Shown here: positions 36,861 through 50,006 of the stretch, piece after piece
Layout of the letters: each line of letters starts with the position of its first letter
How positions within the stretch are numbered: the first letter of the stretch is position 1
Assembly: GCA_019843655.1 (NCBI GenBank)
Contig: JACDQD010000003.1
Location: 11,906,925-11,970,924, forward strand
Origin: Lethocerus indicus
Taxonomy: Eukaryota; Arthropoda; Insecta; Hemiptera; Belostomatidae
Reading direction: 5' to 3'
Length of the DNA: 64,000 bases
The notes under the pieces: model-generated
Seen by the model: the letters and a program-made list of their open reading frames with translations, nothing else
The model's database searches: none
What the model was told of the DNA's origin: nothing
Program-made: the position numbers and the translations under genes

Positions 36861-38640
36861 CGACATTTGAAAAATCAGTTTCAGAATAAATACACATATA
36901 TATTATAATTTCTAGATCTTCTTTTATAATTTCTAGATTAGGATGTTAAGTTGATTTGATTCATTTATATCAGATTAATTAAAACAGTAACTGATGACTA
37001 CTTTTCAGACTTAACTTTCCGGTATTGTACTCTACAGTGGCTTCAAAATTACTAGTCGGAATGGACTCTAGTAGATTTAGTCCGAATGACGCGTTCAAAA
37101 ATTAATACGAAGCCCTTGTCTTCCCCGTATTCGATGGAGGCCTTTGTCAATGCTAATTCTAAGGTTTGTCTTAAATTTAAAAACAGATCAAGGCTGACGG
37201 GCCGCTCGTCCCCGCCCCTACCCCCTCTATGAGCCTTCGCCATAGCTTGGCCGGCCGCAATGTCATGCCGGCTCTGACACTAGACTATTATACACAATTA
37301 TGGAGTCATGGGTCAAATTTTCCGCTGGAACAAAACTATGAACCCGCTAGTATTATCTTTCCTAGCCGATTCAACTCACTAACCAATATTCTTTAATATT
37401 TCCGCTCATATTCTGAATTAATGATGACGTGTATATATATAACATTACCAAATCAAATTCAAGTTAAAAAGTTGAATTTGACTTCGAATATGTGTGTAAG
37501 TGCATGTTTATGTACCTACTAAATACTAGATACAAGTTTGCGGAGTACGGTGTTTGAGAATATACTAAATAACTACATACTGTTAACAAGTTAAACGAAT
37601 AATGAGATTACCAAAGGAAAAAATACTCTCTATCCATTCAACAAAAACAATTAAAACTGGGCTTCAGAAAAGGAATGGATTTCATGAATTTAAATTAAAC
37701 AATTAGCTATGAAGTAAATGCTAGTAACATAACCACCGCGAACAATTCTATTAATTAAAATAAACTTCTTTATAACTTGCCTGTACACAGCTTTAATGGG
37801 GACTATAAGGAAATGCAATTAATTTTTTCTTCAAACGCTTTTACTAATACTTAGAAGACATACCTTGAAGAACTACATAATACTTGATATTACCCAAGAT
37901 TTTGCGCAGGTGGACTTAGGGTTCAGAGATTGCGAGAAGAACGGCCATTCCTCTACCAGGCGTCCGTTGACCAAAATCAGAAGGGGAAATAAAAATTTAA
38001 CTGCAGGGTCCGCTCTACCAGCACCCACGCAACACATCTCCTTTCGGACAATATATAATCTTTACGGGACAAATTTTACGAAGGAATTTCAGATCAAATG
38101 GGCTCGTATGCAACGCCCGACGATTCGGTGGAGGTATATTCCACGGGTGGCCGAAACGCCGGAGAAAGGGAGTTGGGAAACACATTATGGGTGACTGACA
38201 CAGTCATCGACCGATCATAGGATAAACTGTGTCCAAATTGTGCAAGTTCACGGCAGAAATGACAACTTTCTACTAACTTTTAATTTCAACTAAGTTTCAT
38301 GTATTTTCAACAGTACATATCTGAAGGGCCCACAATCCACAGGCCTTAAGATTAATTACGTACAGCGCCCCAGCCTCTCAAAAACTTATTTCAGTTTAAT
38401 TCTGCTGCTGCCCGTAAGCACACCAGCCTAGTACTAAGCGAACAAGAACCACCAAATGGGTATTCCAACAAACTGGAGTAAATCGATGATATTGCGAATA
38501 GTAGAAGGAAGTTCCCTTGAATTTCGATGTCGTGTAAAACAATGGCTTTCATTTCGAATTAATTTATTCGTATTACTGAAATTGCGTCACAAGGAAAACT
38601 TTGCGTTTCCCTAGGCATACGCACGTGACTGTTTTCAACG
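36861..38640. other. noncoding, AT-rich
   Basis: AT-rich with GC pockets at 37020-37300 and 37900-38200. A C-rich trio of runs lies at about 37209-37226, one run short of an i-motif/quadruplex pattern. No gene is recognised. Confidence 0.6.
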
Positions 38641-40646
38641 CGGAGGTTCTTCATCATTAATTACCCGCTCGTCAGAACCCCTTCCTCGAAGATAAGTCCC
38701 GTATATCAAATACAGGGATATTCCCTTCGGTGGTGTACAGCGCGTAAAAATGAAGGGGAAATTATCTATCGGTATAAATAAATCGTGTAATCTGATACTC
38801 TTATCTTTCCTATTTTGCAGCCAGTTTGAAATTCATCGTAATCCATTATGCAGACGGTCGCTCGGACAAGGTTTCAGTGCCAGATATGACCGTGATTTTT
38901 ACACGGCTTTCATCACTCCCGGTAATCTATGACCGGGGAGATCTAAACGACTATCTAAGAGAACCTTCATTTCAGTCGAGGGAAACTGTATTTTTTTTTT
39001 CACGTAAAGGTTTGCAAAATATATGGCCAACGCCTCCGCCCCCGGTCTTATTTTCCAACGGTTCCAAGCATAAGAGGCAAGTGCTATCTTGCAGCAAATA
39101 CATTGGACCTTTGGCAAAGGGATAATTTGTCACCAAAATTAACAGACCGAATAATAGAAACAATGCAATATTGACTTCTTAAAGAAATAATGACGGTCCA
39201 ATAAAGTTAGTTTTACTAATTCAATGTCGACTATATTTGTATTTTACAATTAAAAATAAAAGATTCTTAATTTCAATGACGTCTGTAACCCTAATCTTAT
39301 GTATTTATTATATTGTATAATGTATACAGCCATTTCCATTATAACCTTTTTTTCATAACGTGTATTAGACCTGTACCATATTGAAATGACTACTGTGAAA
39401 GAGATTTTAGTTCAGAAATTTCAGTTTCACGCTCGCTGTTCATTCGGGGGTTGGACAGACGGTAAGGAACTAATACGAAAAACTGCGCGCACTCAACGAA
39501 GTTATTTATTATTATTCCTCTTCCTACTCCTTTGTTGATATTAACGTAATTGGCACTTATCTCCGAGCATAAACTAAGCGTATAAACACATGTGTCTATA
39601 CATATACATAAATGAATAAACAATACATATAGAAGGAGAAAGGAAAAAAGGAGAGAAAACAGGATCGACGAATCCGCCCTATCGATATTCTGACACCGCT
39701 GAATCCCTCAATTTGCATAACGTTCGCCGTTGCCACTCTTAAAATATAGAAGTAATGGTAGGTGTTAAAAACAATTTGTAACCTCCAATAACCCCTCCCC
39801 AACTCAAGGCTGGTCCGAAACAAAGTGTTTTGTTCAGTTGGTTTCATAAGAAAATGTAACATTTGTATTAAATTAGACCGCAAGGACAACGATTTCTTTC
39901 ATTTTTTCTTTCTTTCGATTTTCGTTTCGTTTGTATCCTAATTTAACAATAATATCTCGTACCACTCTTGTTGGCTAACATAGTAACATTGCAATGATTT
40001 CATGTAATATGCATTCCGTGCACATGTTTATATTCTTTCACACCAGTAATAACAATAATATGCATATATTAATAAAAAACATAGTAAATGGAAATAAAAA
40101 ATAAATAACCTTATTAACAAATTAGAACAACTTTTGCAGTCAATCATTTTAATGTGAAATTAGTACCATGGATCTCTATTTACAGAAATCCATTTTGATG
40201 AACAATGTTGTTGAAATTTTGTTGACTCCGTTAGTGTTAGGTTGAAATTCTTAGTGCATCTCATACTTCTTTCATTTCATGTAATAGTACTACGGAAAAG
40301 GGTTATTAAAAATTGGACGATTCATGCGAATAACACAGCTTTCCATATTGTACAACCTTCTATTTTATAATTTGAATGAAATTCGAAACAATGGTGTTTG
40401 CGATAATGAATGTTATGCTCTCTCAATCATGTACAATAGTTTATCCGCCTTGCCTGCAGACAAATATAATGAACAACAATCAAACACTAAGGTAATAGTG
40501 ATTTCACGGTTTGTACAGGCAGGCTCGACACACGCGGCATGCAGTAATTACCTCTCCTGATACCTAGCATTCTAAATAAATCCGTAATAAATTGCATGAA
40601 GAAATTTCCACGAGCGTGATACTACGATGTGGAAATTAGATTGAGC
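38641..40646. other. noncoding; acceptor-like site but no defensible exon
   Basis: A splice-acceptor-like pyrimidine stretch ending in TTTTGCAG lies at about 38804-38820, ahead of two overlapping open frames (38750-38932 and 38826-39125). Neither has a recognisable domain. A T12 run lies near 38990. From 39150 the sequence is strongly AT-rich. Confidence 0.5.
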
Positions 40647-40648
40647 GT

Positions 40649-40733
40649 TTAGAATACCTGTTTTGTGGTCTGCGAGGTGTTGGAATACCGTAGATTTCGT
40701 GTGTTTCTGCCTCATCTCGCTGGTTTGGTCTTT
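40649..40733 (-). mobile_element. Penelope-like terminal fragment, second copy
   Basis: About 93% identical to 20609-20693 over 85 bp. Unlike that copy, homologous-looking element sequence continues past 40733 into a hammerhead-like motif on the minus strand. This suggests it is less truncated. No direct repeat matching its flank was found within the next few hundred bases, so the far boundary is unknown. Confidence 0.6.
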
Positions 40734-40734
40734 T

Positions 40735-40767
40735 GCTATACCGGTTTCGGCTGCTCGCCATATTCAT
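40735..40767 (-). ncRNA. degenerate hammerhead-ribozyme-like motif of PLE type
   Basis: Read on the minus strand, ATGAATA (in place of core CUGANGA) is followed by a GGC/GCC stem with loop GAGCA, then GAAA, then the palindrome CCGG within ACCGGT, then TAT. PLE hammerhead variants are known to have a very short stem III that can pair between two molecules, and palindromic ACCGGT fits that design. Two changes in the catalytic core make activity unlikely. The assignment rests on motif order and proximity to the PLE fragment. Confidence 0.4.
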
Positions 40768-40851
40768 TTAGCGGTCTTAGTCACTTTGGATGTTTTTGGG
40801 CATCCTCACTGCACTGTCGCTGTCATTTATCGTGGTGGTGGTCTGTTTGTC

Positions 40852-40856
<5 letters not shown>

Positions 40857-40883
<27 letters not shown>
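40857..40883 (+). repeat. (TA)13 microsatellite
   Basis: An uninterrupted TA run of 27 bases just beyond the PLE terminal copy. It explains the isoleucine/tyrosine repeats in the local open frames, which are not genes. Confidence 0.9.
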
Positions 40884-40990
40884 GTCTTGTTATTGTGGTT
40901 TTGGGGCTGTTGTTTGTCTTATTTGGGTTGGGAGGATAACTAGCGTTCCGGTAAAAGGTGTAACTTGGAAAAATAATTGATATAATAAAA

Positions 40991-43200
40991 CATAGCTTTC
41001 TTAGTCGACAACCGACGGCGAAAATCAATCCAGAGAGAGCAGGTTGCAAAAGTTCCAATGAGATTCCAAATCTTTAATCTATATCCTCAATTATACTACT
41101 GAGTACTAATTATACTGAGTGTGAACCGTTTGAAACTTTTCGTCTTATAATGATTACTTTACAAGACATTACAATTTATTCGGAATAACAAATTACTCTT
41201 CAATGATATCTTCCAAATACCAACAGGGTTAATAAAGTCCAAGAAACAAGGAACATAAGGAACAAGAAACGGAATAGGTATGCAAGAAAAATAGTTGAAT
41301 ACATCGGTACTTCTAAATTCTATATTAGAATAAAAGCGTTGCGGTACTGTAAAATTCAGTTGGGAAAGGAAGGATTCGAATCGATATAGTGCACGGGACA
41401 AGCTGTATTTTATAGGAACGTTCCGGTACCCGGTAGTAGATCGGATCTACAACAGTTAGTCGTTATGTGTTTAAAATTCCGAGCATATTTGAGCCATAAA
41501 ATCGTCTAAAATAAGCCTAGCAACCGCGTATACTTTAACGGTGAAGTTTCACCGATTTATATCAATTCGATCCCAGTATAAGAAAATAACTCTTGTTCGA
41601 AATTCATCCTAATATCTGATCATGCACTGAAATGAAACTTATTCCGGCAGTGTCCTTTCTCGGAGTTTATGCTACGCATTAAATAAGCATATTGATAAAT
41701 ACTTGGCATGTGAAATATGTGTGTGACTCTTATGCGTTTATTCATTCTTCTACTTTCAGGTAATTGGAATTTCTTCATTTCGGCACACTGTGTTTACTAC
41801 TAAAATCGTTTACTATTAATAAATAAATTAAGAACTAAGATACCAATAAACAGTATATAAAGATGGGGTTATTATTGAACAAATTTTTTATGCCTCAATT
41901 AGTTCTTTTCTTAAATCGGATCGAGAAAGAGAAATATTTTAGTTAATAAGCCCAGTCTGTGATCCAATCTGCAAAGTAGATCTCCACGATAAAAAACGAC
42001 TTCCACCGTGTAATTTAATTAATTTTATTCCATCCTTCGTTTACTGGCGACATTTATGCCGTTCCCATTAATAAAAACCAGGTCAATAACATTTGGCTCA
42101 CCGGACTGTCGCTCTCACGATTTGTGTATTATCTTGCTCAATTTACTATTGTGCAATTAGTTACAGTGCATGGAAGTCGTAAAATATCTGCGCACCCACA
42201 ATAGATGCGCATAGTTAATCCTCCCGATATTTTGTCTTTATGAACATATGGTAGATCTTATAACTCGAACATTGCCAGTTAAATAGGCATACATTTTAAT
42301 GCACTCTCAGCAATATCGACGTAATGGGAGAAAGAGTAGTTTTTTGTTTAAATAAAGCAGTTATAAGTCAGTAATACAATGCTCATAGTGTCCTTTTTTT
42401 CATTTCGTGAATATTTTTATCAGCCGTGTATATTTTTATAAAAGGTCGAATTGAATATGTAACAGAGGCACCCGGAACTCCGTAATTTTTCAGCGCGTTA
42501 TTAAAAAAAGGACAACGAAACCTGTCAGTCGTTAATGAAATAAAATTCGAAAAAATCCTAGTGCCATTGTCTCTCAGGAATATCGAGAGGTAGATAACAG
42601 ATGTGTGCGCGTGTGAGGTTCGCGTTATAAATCACTTGACGGGGGAAGAGCAAAGTTCAGAATTGCGAATGAAGGATTGCCGAGTGGAGGAGTGCGACAA
42701 AGGCGGCCCTAATCACAGATATGAAAACCGGCAAATAAATAACACGGCCGGCCCACATTGACAATTATAGCCGAGTTCCCCTATTATTGGCTTTATTCAA
42801 ATTAAAATAAACCGACCGCCCTATCCAATATTCATGAGCCGATCGGTTATCGGACGCCGGCTAAAGCCTATCCTCGGCCGAGGGGGCTTTCCAGCAAGAC
42901 CTCCCGCTCCGATTTCGTGGGTGTTAATTCCTCATTACACCGACCCGGTAGCCGCTATTAGACGCCATTTGAAACCAGTTTAAAAGCAAATGTTCGACTT
43001 GTTATCGAACGAGCTGCTTATTTTTCAGTTTTTCAGTACTCGAATTTTCACAATTTGAAGAAAATCAAATCACTTTGGCTATATACTTATATTTAAGATT
43101 CATCCTTATATAATCCAACAGCCCGAATACACTCGGCGCTTAACGGTAACGTGTCGTCATTTGTGAATTGCATATATTTTCTAGCCCCGGTGGGACGAGC
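40991..43200. other. noncoding, AT-rich with CpG pocket
   Basis: AT-rich to about 42590, then a CpG pocket at 42600-42970. A cluster of small palindromes lies at 41415-41450. No gene is recognised. Confidence 0.6.
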
Positions 43201-46000
43201 AGCCGACTGAAATGAAACATAAACTAGAATTTTGTTCTTCTGTTTCCCTAGTGTTTATACAGATACTCCAATTTAAGAAGTATACAAGTGTTAATTCAAG
43301 CAAAAATCCCGGCAGAAGGCCGAATTTCCCTAAAATACAACCATATTCCAATAAACAGCTATAGGAATATATTCCTTGAGTTAATACGAAATTGCAGTTA
43401 GCGGCAAGTCATTACATTAGAGAAAAGTTCACTGTGAGCTGGTTGACAATGATTGAACGGGTGTTCTATTCGCTTGAGCCGTGCTACGTTCCTTCTCTCA
43501 GCCATAAGCCATACGGGTACTGCTGAACATTTCTTATGATCAGATAAAACTGCATTTTTTGACTAAATTCCCCAACCCGTCGTTCAAAGGAAAGGAAATT
43601 ACTCAAATATACTATTGGGTGAACTCTTTCTTTCTTGGATTTAGTAAAGCACTAAACTAACATTACAAAAAAAATTACTAAAAATACCCTCATGCAATTC
43701 TACACTACATACCACATAATTTGCTTTCTTTTGTGCACCACTGCGAAAAGAATGGTTCACCGATAGCCAACCAAGTGGAGAAACAAATGAGAAGAGACAC
43801 AGTAGATTATATCATAAATTGGATATAATATAGGCTAGAGACTAATATAGCAAACGTCCAGTAATAATTATATGTGATAAGGAAAGGCTAGAAAACTAGA
43901 GAAAGCAATTTAGCCTACTTGTATTTCTTTTTGGTTCTTCTCTCCTGCATAGAACTCTCCCCTGCCTGGAACCTGGTGTAGTGGCCTGAATGCCACACTG
44001 AAAGCGCCATCGCCCGTTAGAATGATTTCTTTGGTAGGAGAGATGATCCCATTAAAGTACTAATAAATGCAACTAGTCCAGGCACGACATTTAGATTATC
44101 GTTCCAGCGTCTCTGATCACGGCGTAACGGGCTTCCACGGAGGCAGTGGAAATTATGGTCCACCCTGACAAGAAACAATGATTTATGTCTGTGTTCAGTT
44201 ACAAAGCAGAACTAGGTATAATTTTAGGAGGTGCCGCTTCAACCTACGTTATAAATCTCAGCTAAAGGAGTTTCCAGTCATTTCTTTATACATCGCACTG
44301 ATATATTTACTTCGCATTGTGCAATATAATTTTTTTTTGTTTTTCCATTATATTAATCAATTTTTCTCCTTCCCTAGTATATTGCATAATATGCTTTTAT
44401 TTTATTTTTTTAAACGTAGATATCCTTAAATAAACATTACTCTGAAATTACATTTTACAATAAAAGCCTTATATTATACTACTACCAACTACTTCATACC
44501 ACCCTATGCTTAAAGTTATGTCCTTAGGAACTAACATATCAGATTTCAAACCTAAAATTCATAATTGAGTTATTTCACATTTGTAACTGGCCTACAGGCA
44601 GGAAAGAGTAAAAAATAAATTAAAAACAATAAGGATTAACCGGTTTTACTATGATGTGGAACGTTAGAAAACGGCTCGGTGTCCCAGTCATTAAAATTCA
44701 TCATCCGGACAATATTATGAGGCCGTCACTGCTACAATCATATATAGCGTTTATGTAAGTAGACTATTTGAATGCACCGTGTGGGGTTTGCCCTTTTTTT
44801 TCTCCTCCGGACGTCTCGTTAGCCGATTGTGGATTCACCTACGGTTTGATTTAGTGACGACTCGGTTTGTGAACCGGCGACGACAGGCCGTAAATCCGGG
44901 CCGAAGTTGTAATTAAAGGCTGAGGATAGTTGTGTCGCCGTTTAGATTTCAATAAGATTACAATTTACACCATTTGATCGGGCCGGCGGCCGAGAGGCAC
45001 CGCTGCTAGCATTATATGGAAATTGGCCGTTCGCCAGGCATTTCGAATCGACACTCGTTAAAGCACAAAGGACGCGATGAGATAAAACTGCAATAGAATT
45101 TGTTCCGACCCGAGGTGCATCCAATCGGAGTGATCATAGAGAAGGCTCTCGGTATTAAATGTGAGCGCTATTTTTAGACGCAAAACTCGGCTTAACGCCG
45201 CCCTAAGTACAGTGTTCGTTAAGGAATCGTCAGATTCCCCTGCCCCATTTTCTGCCCCATCTCTGGTCCTAAGGTTCGGCCTACTCAACGGAAATTCTAT
45301 TAGTGAGTTACGTCCGCGTAATTAGATCTATTGCCTTACACTATAATAACAAATAAATCCGAAAAGAAGTAGTATAAAAGCAATTTCTCCATAAACGTAG
45401 CTTTGAACATTATTCTAATTGTACGTAGCTAATTCAGAAGTATATCGATATTAATATAATATTAGATAAAAATATGAAATGATCGATTTCCTTAAATGCC
45501 AGGTTATTTCACTACCACCGAATAAAAGGAATAATGAGCGAGGGAAGCCGGTCGGCTGAATGAAATGACATGTCCGTCTGTTATTAATACGCACAGTCGA
45601 AATTATAAAATCGACGAAAAAAGGAAATCCCGCCGAGGGAGCGAGATCTGGATATTTTGATTGTGCAACCGGTCGTCCGAGGAAACGGCTGTCAGAGGAA
45701 GTGGTCGAGGTGAACCGGGTATTAGCATCCCGGCCGGGTTCAATCCCTCCCCGGTGACGACGCCCGCACTTTTCCCACAGTATCACTTACATTTTTAATC
45801 GGCTCCTCTTGCTCGCTAACTGCAGTTTTTAATAACGATAAAATCCGTCCGATTGTGCAATCTCCACCCGCCCCCCTTCCGTTGCGCAAGTTCCTCAGAC
45901 AAGGACAATCGTTAAATGCAGTCTCCGCAATAATTCAAATTCAAGATCACTAATTCGTTGGAACATTGAAAGTGTTATTGTAGCATACACAGCATTTTAC
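43201..46000. other. noncoding, AT-rich with CpG pocket
   Basis: AT-rich, with a GC-richer stretch at 43940-44170. The open frame at 44178-44429 is rich in F, I, L and Y, as AT-rich DNA would give. A CpG pocket spans 44790-45290 and another 45600-45900. No gene is recognised. Confidence 0.6.
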
Positions 46001-48720
46001 TGGGATTGTCCTACTTTTTAAGTTGGGGTCAGTTAAATAAAGCTGGTGGATTTTCCCAGACCAGACATATTTTTAAATGTACTATATTATTATAGGTAGA
46101 TCCCGGAATATCAATTTCCTGTGCTTATATACTGCGGTTATAAAACTGTCGGGTCGCAAAGGCCAGCAGAGGCTTGTATATCCCAGACCTTATTGAGCGA
46201 ACGAAACTTAAATATTACTTTAATTATTATTTAAATATTTTGTGTATTTGTCTATATGCGCTGTGCGGTGAATAAAAATAATTTTGGAAGGAAAATAGGT
46301 TTAACTTTGCCCAACAATGTCATCTTTGTGAAAATATTATAAGAAAACGTATTTGGGAATGAGGTCCCGTTTGTAGCGTCAAACTTTCGCCACTTTTTTT
46401 ATGGGAGTAGACTAATTATGAAGTTTCGGACGAAAATGTTCACAATCACAAGAATACGTCGTCTTTGAATATATATCGTCGTGTTAGAGATAAAAATTGG
46501 TTAAATATTTGAAACATCGCAAAGGAAGCAATGTACTAAATTGTTCATGTAGGAAATATGTACTAAATTTCTTGTCGCACAGAAAGTTTCTCAGTCTTAT
46601 CTGGCAGCGACGAACTTGCACTTTTATAATAAATTAGGTCAAAAGCGAAGAATGTTTGTTAATTACGACTACGTCAATTATACTATTAAGTAGTCAGCAA
46701 TAATTAGCTACATCGTCATAAGACCAAATTGTATGAATATAATGACAAGCCATTTATACTTGACCATTTTAGGAGTAGAACTTGTCCGCTTCGTACAAAA
46801 GTAGTAATTTTATTGAGATCGGTCTTCTTAAATACCATGTACATGTTGTGTACATGTGTATACTTCGGTTACCCGTTTCCCATGTCTCGGGAGGAAATCG
46901 GTGTTGTGAAATCATAATGAACGCGTTTATCATTCCTCAGCCAATCGCATGAGGCGATTGATTACAGGAATCTTCAATACTCTCAAACCAAACTTGTAAA
47001 CGGAGATTTAATAAGAAATCCTGTGCGCTCCGATTTACACTACTCATGAGAGTTCATAATAAGCGGTTTTATAGGCTGTTCAAGACGTTACGTTGACAAT
47101 ATAAAAATATGAGTTAAGATCCAACTAAAAATTATTGGAGAATGTGACCAATATGTTCCCCTGGATCACACCAGAAACGACTATAATTATGATATATTAT
47201 ATTTTATAAAATCATAAAACATTTTTATTGTTATATTCATTAAGCATGCCTGGAATAGCCCTGCGCCTAAATACAACGTTGGTGGTGGGCAAAAGAAAAA
47301 TTAAAAACATAATTGCAACATTGCAAGTCATGATTCTCCGGTTTCTGGAGGAATTGTATGAAATTCTTAATCGTATTCACAGTACATCTACGTTTACTTA
47401 CGTATTGCAATGCGTGCTAAAGCATTCCGCAAAGCATTAGTTATAGACCAGGGTTGATCATACTGGAAGTTCTACCTCTCCTGTTGAAGAAAAGACTCTC
47501 AAATCAAATGATATTATCCATTATTTTCCGCATGATATCCTTCTCACTATTGTATTTAACTTATGCTCTGCTCATTCCTAGTGCAGTATGAAGGACAGAA
47601 TTCTGAAATCAGAAATCTAAGGAAATATTTCTAAAAATGGTAAAATGAGCGGAGGAAAGGAAACTATGAGGACTCGCAGTTGAGAGAGTCATGCTCAGTT
47701 GGATAAAGAACACACTGCTCAGGACCTTATCCCACTTGGAGTAAACTTGACCCGAAAACGTCGCTTATAAAGCCTGAACTGTTACATGCGCCAATTGAAC
47801 CTACATCGAGGCATGACTGCATCCGGCTCATTAACCGTCACCTCAAACGGCCCCCTATAACCGTCCAAACTCTCTCAATTTAAATAACCGGGTGGAAACG
47901 ATTATTCCACTTGAAATAATGAGAGGGATCCGGAGGAGCTGCGGAGCTGATGGAATATTTTTTTAACTGGCTTTTAACATATTAAATACGGAACAGTACA
48001 TATAGAATGCGAAATTATTGTAATTATTTTCGCGAAATGTGCTATGTTTACATGAAATTTAATTCATGGTTGAGTTTACTTTTAGTTTTTTTAGAAAAGC
48101 CGAAACCGGTCTGGCATAAGACAAGATCAACAAGTGGAGGAATTCTGGAAACTTCCTTGACTAACCATTAAAAGAAGATACGCAGATAAAACCCATAAAG
48201 CAATATCCTCGCTCAAAAATGATTACATTTACGTACACGATCCTCACCGACGAGTCGGTTAAATTAATACCTTTGAGCTTTATATATATTCTTTTTATAT
48301 GTTTTCCTTCTCTTGTCCATTATTTTTATCGGTCGTAAAATTCCCATTTTGTGACCATCTTATGAAACAAAATACTACTAGCCGCTAGGGGGTTGACGGG
48401 AGCCAAGGAGACAGAAAAGTGATTAAACGAGGTTGCACAACCTCGCGCGTCTCCGATGACTTGAAACCAAGGGGTAGATAAATTTCACAAATTTATTGAA
48501 CTATTTATTGCGAACCGGACGACGGGGAAATATCAATTTGAATATTCGTCGCGAAACCGTAAATTGCATTGAAATATCGTTGTTTTGCACAGGTTATTGA
48601 CTGTTTTCGGTGACACTCCGATGACCTGCTTCCCAGCTGTCATTGTTGCCTTAAATTCCCTTGTTTAGTGACGGGCCAAGGCAAAATTTTCCTTCCTTTT
48701 TTGAAGAAAGACGTTCATGA
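46001..48720. other. noncoding, strongly AT-rich
   Basis: Mostly AT-rich with a small GC pocket at 47750-47950. A GCCGAAACCGGTCTGGC motif lies at 48099-48115, resembling the PLE hammerhead 3' half (see findings). No gene is recognised. Confidence 0.6.
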
Positions 48721-49154
48721 CCGTAGGAAGGAGACGGTCCGACTTTTATTGGTTCAACAGGTGTTAGCTCATAATTTGTTGCTTTTAAAGATGGTCTGAC
48801 TGGAACCGCCACATTTTACGGCACTTATCGATGAAGTAATATATTTTCTTATACTAACCCACTAATACGTGGAACCCGCCCGACGGAATTCCTAGTGCCG
48901 TCGAATACATCGGTATTTCACGTGCGAAGGTTAGAGCGTCGGACCGTTAAAGTCATACATAACGTATGATTTTTAAACGGGTTAAAAGGAAAAAATTGTT
49001 TAGAGATCATTCCGGCGAGATGACCTCTACGGGGAGAGTTCCCGTTCACGAAACTCTCGGTCCGGTTCGCGCATTACCAATTCATCGAACCCGGCCGTAC
49101 GTAAGGTGCGACATTTCTGAAACAATGGATCATACCGCGTGTCCCGCTAGGTCC

Positions 49155-49187
49155 GAGAGAGAGAGAGGGAGAGTCGGAGAGAGAGAC
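49155..49187 (+). repeat. GA-rich microsatellite tract
   Basis: Two GAGAGA runs separated by a TC interruption. GAGAG cores are candidate GAGA-factor sites if this is insect DNA. Confidence 0.75.
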
Positions 49188-49951
49188 GGTTAGACCCGGC
49201 GTCCCTCAAGGAAGAAAGAGATAAAGAACACAAATTTTGGTCATGGACGAACGTACGCACAGACGTCGGCGGGCGTCGGCCTTTCACCCCGGGAATACAA
49301 AATCGATCAAGTTGCCCAACCCGAGAGAGGACCATTGTTCTTTAATGACACGGCCCGAGAAGCGCGCCTTCGGAGTCATTTATTCGCGGTAATTTACCCC
49401 GCTATATTGGTGCACATTCGATGGAACGAAAAAAATACCAAAGTTCAGAACGCGTTTCTGAAAATAGAAATGATCCCTAGGTCGTCCTTGGGATCGAGCG
49501 AAAGGGGGACGGGACTGTACCAAAAAAGAAAAACATCATTCGGAATTGCCTAAACGGACTCATGGAAAACGCCGCTCAGCGAAAACTGTGTGATTTATGA
49601 ACAAATAAAAATCCGTTTTTCGAGTAGGGAGGAAAATGCCAATTTAGTAAATTATATAATCGCTTTCGTCGCAAATTATTGGGTACGCGAGGGTAACTAT
49701 GATATATCGTCGTTTGGCCGTAATTAACTGAACCGGCCAGTGCATTTCTTAATTTGTACTCGGAAACTGTCGGCTGCAGTCCTCTAATTTTTATTCTTAT
49801 TTGTTCTGATTTTGAGGTTGCTAACGCTATATATGTGTGTATATAAATATCCTTATACGTATAAATTCATTTGTCACTTTATTTCCACCGGTCGTCCGGT
49901 GGTCCATAAATGTCCACATTGGATGATATCTGTAGAACCTCCGGTATTATT

Positions 49952-50006
49952 TAATTATAATATTAATATAACGTATTATTAATGTTCTATATTAATATTA
50001 TAATTA
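49952..50006. repeat. 19-bp perfect inverted repeat, AT-only arms
   Basis: Arm TAATTATAATATTAATATA (49952-49970) and its exact reverse complement (49988-50006) flank a 17-nt loop. The arms contain only A and T, so chance or AT-rich replication slippage cannot be dismissed. The length is still notable, and a cruciform-prone site is possible. Confidence 0.8.

Noticed and set aside
38750..39125. Possible exon after an acceptor-like TTTTGCAG
   Set aside because: Two overlapping frames compete, neither has a domain, and there is no matching donor or neighbouring exon.
40663..40980. Overlapping open frames of 92-105 codons over the TA repeat
   Set aside because: The frames are produced by the PLE terminal fragment and the TA microsatellite (alternating Ile-Tyr). 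Frames are open on both strands.
45738..45750. GGGTTCAATCCC resembling a tRNA B-box
   Set aside because: No five-pair T-stem and no cloverleaf upstream.
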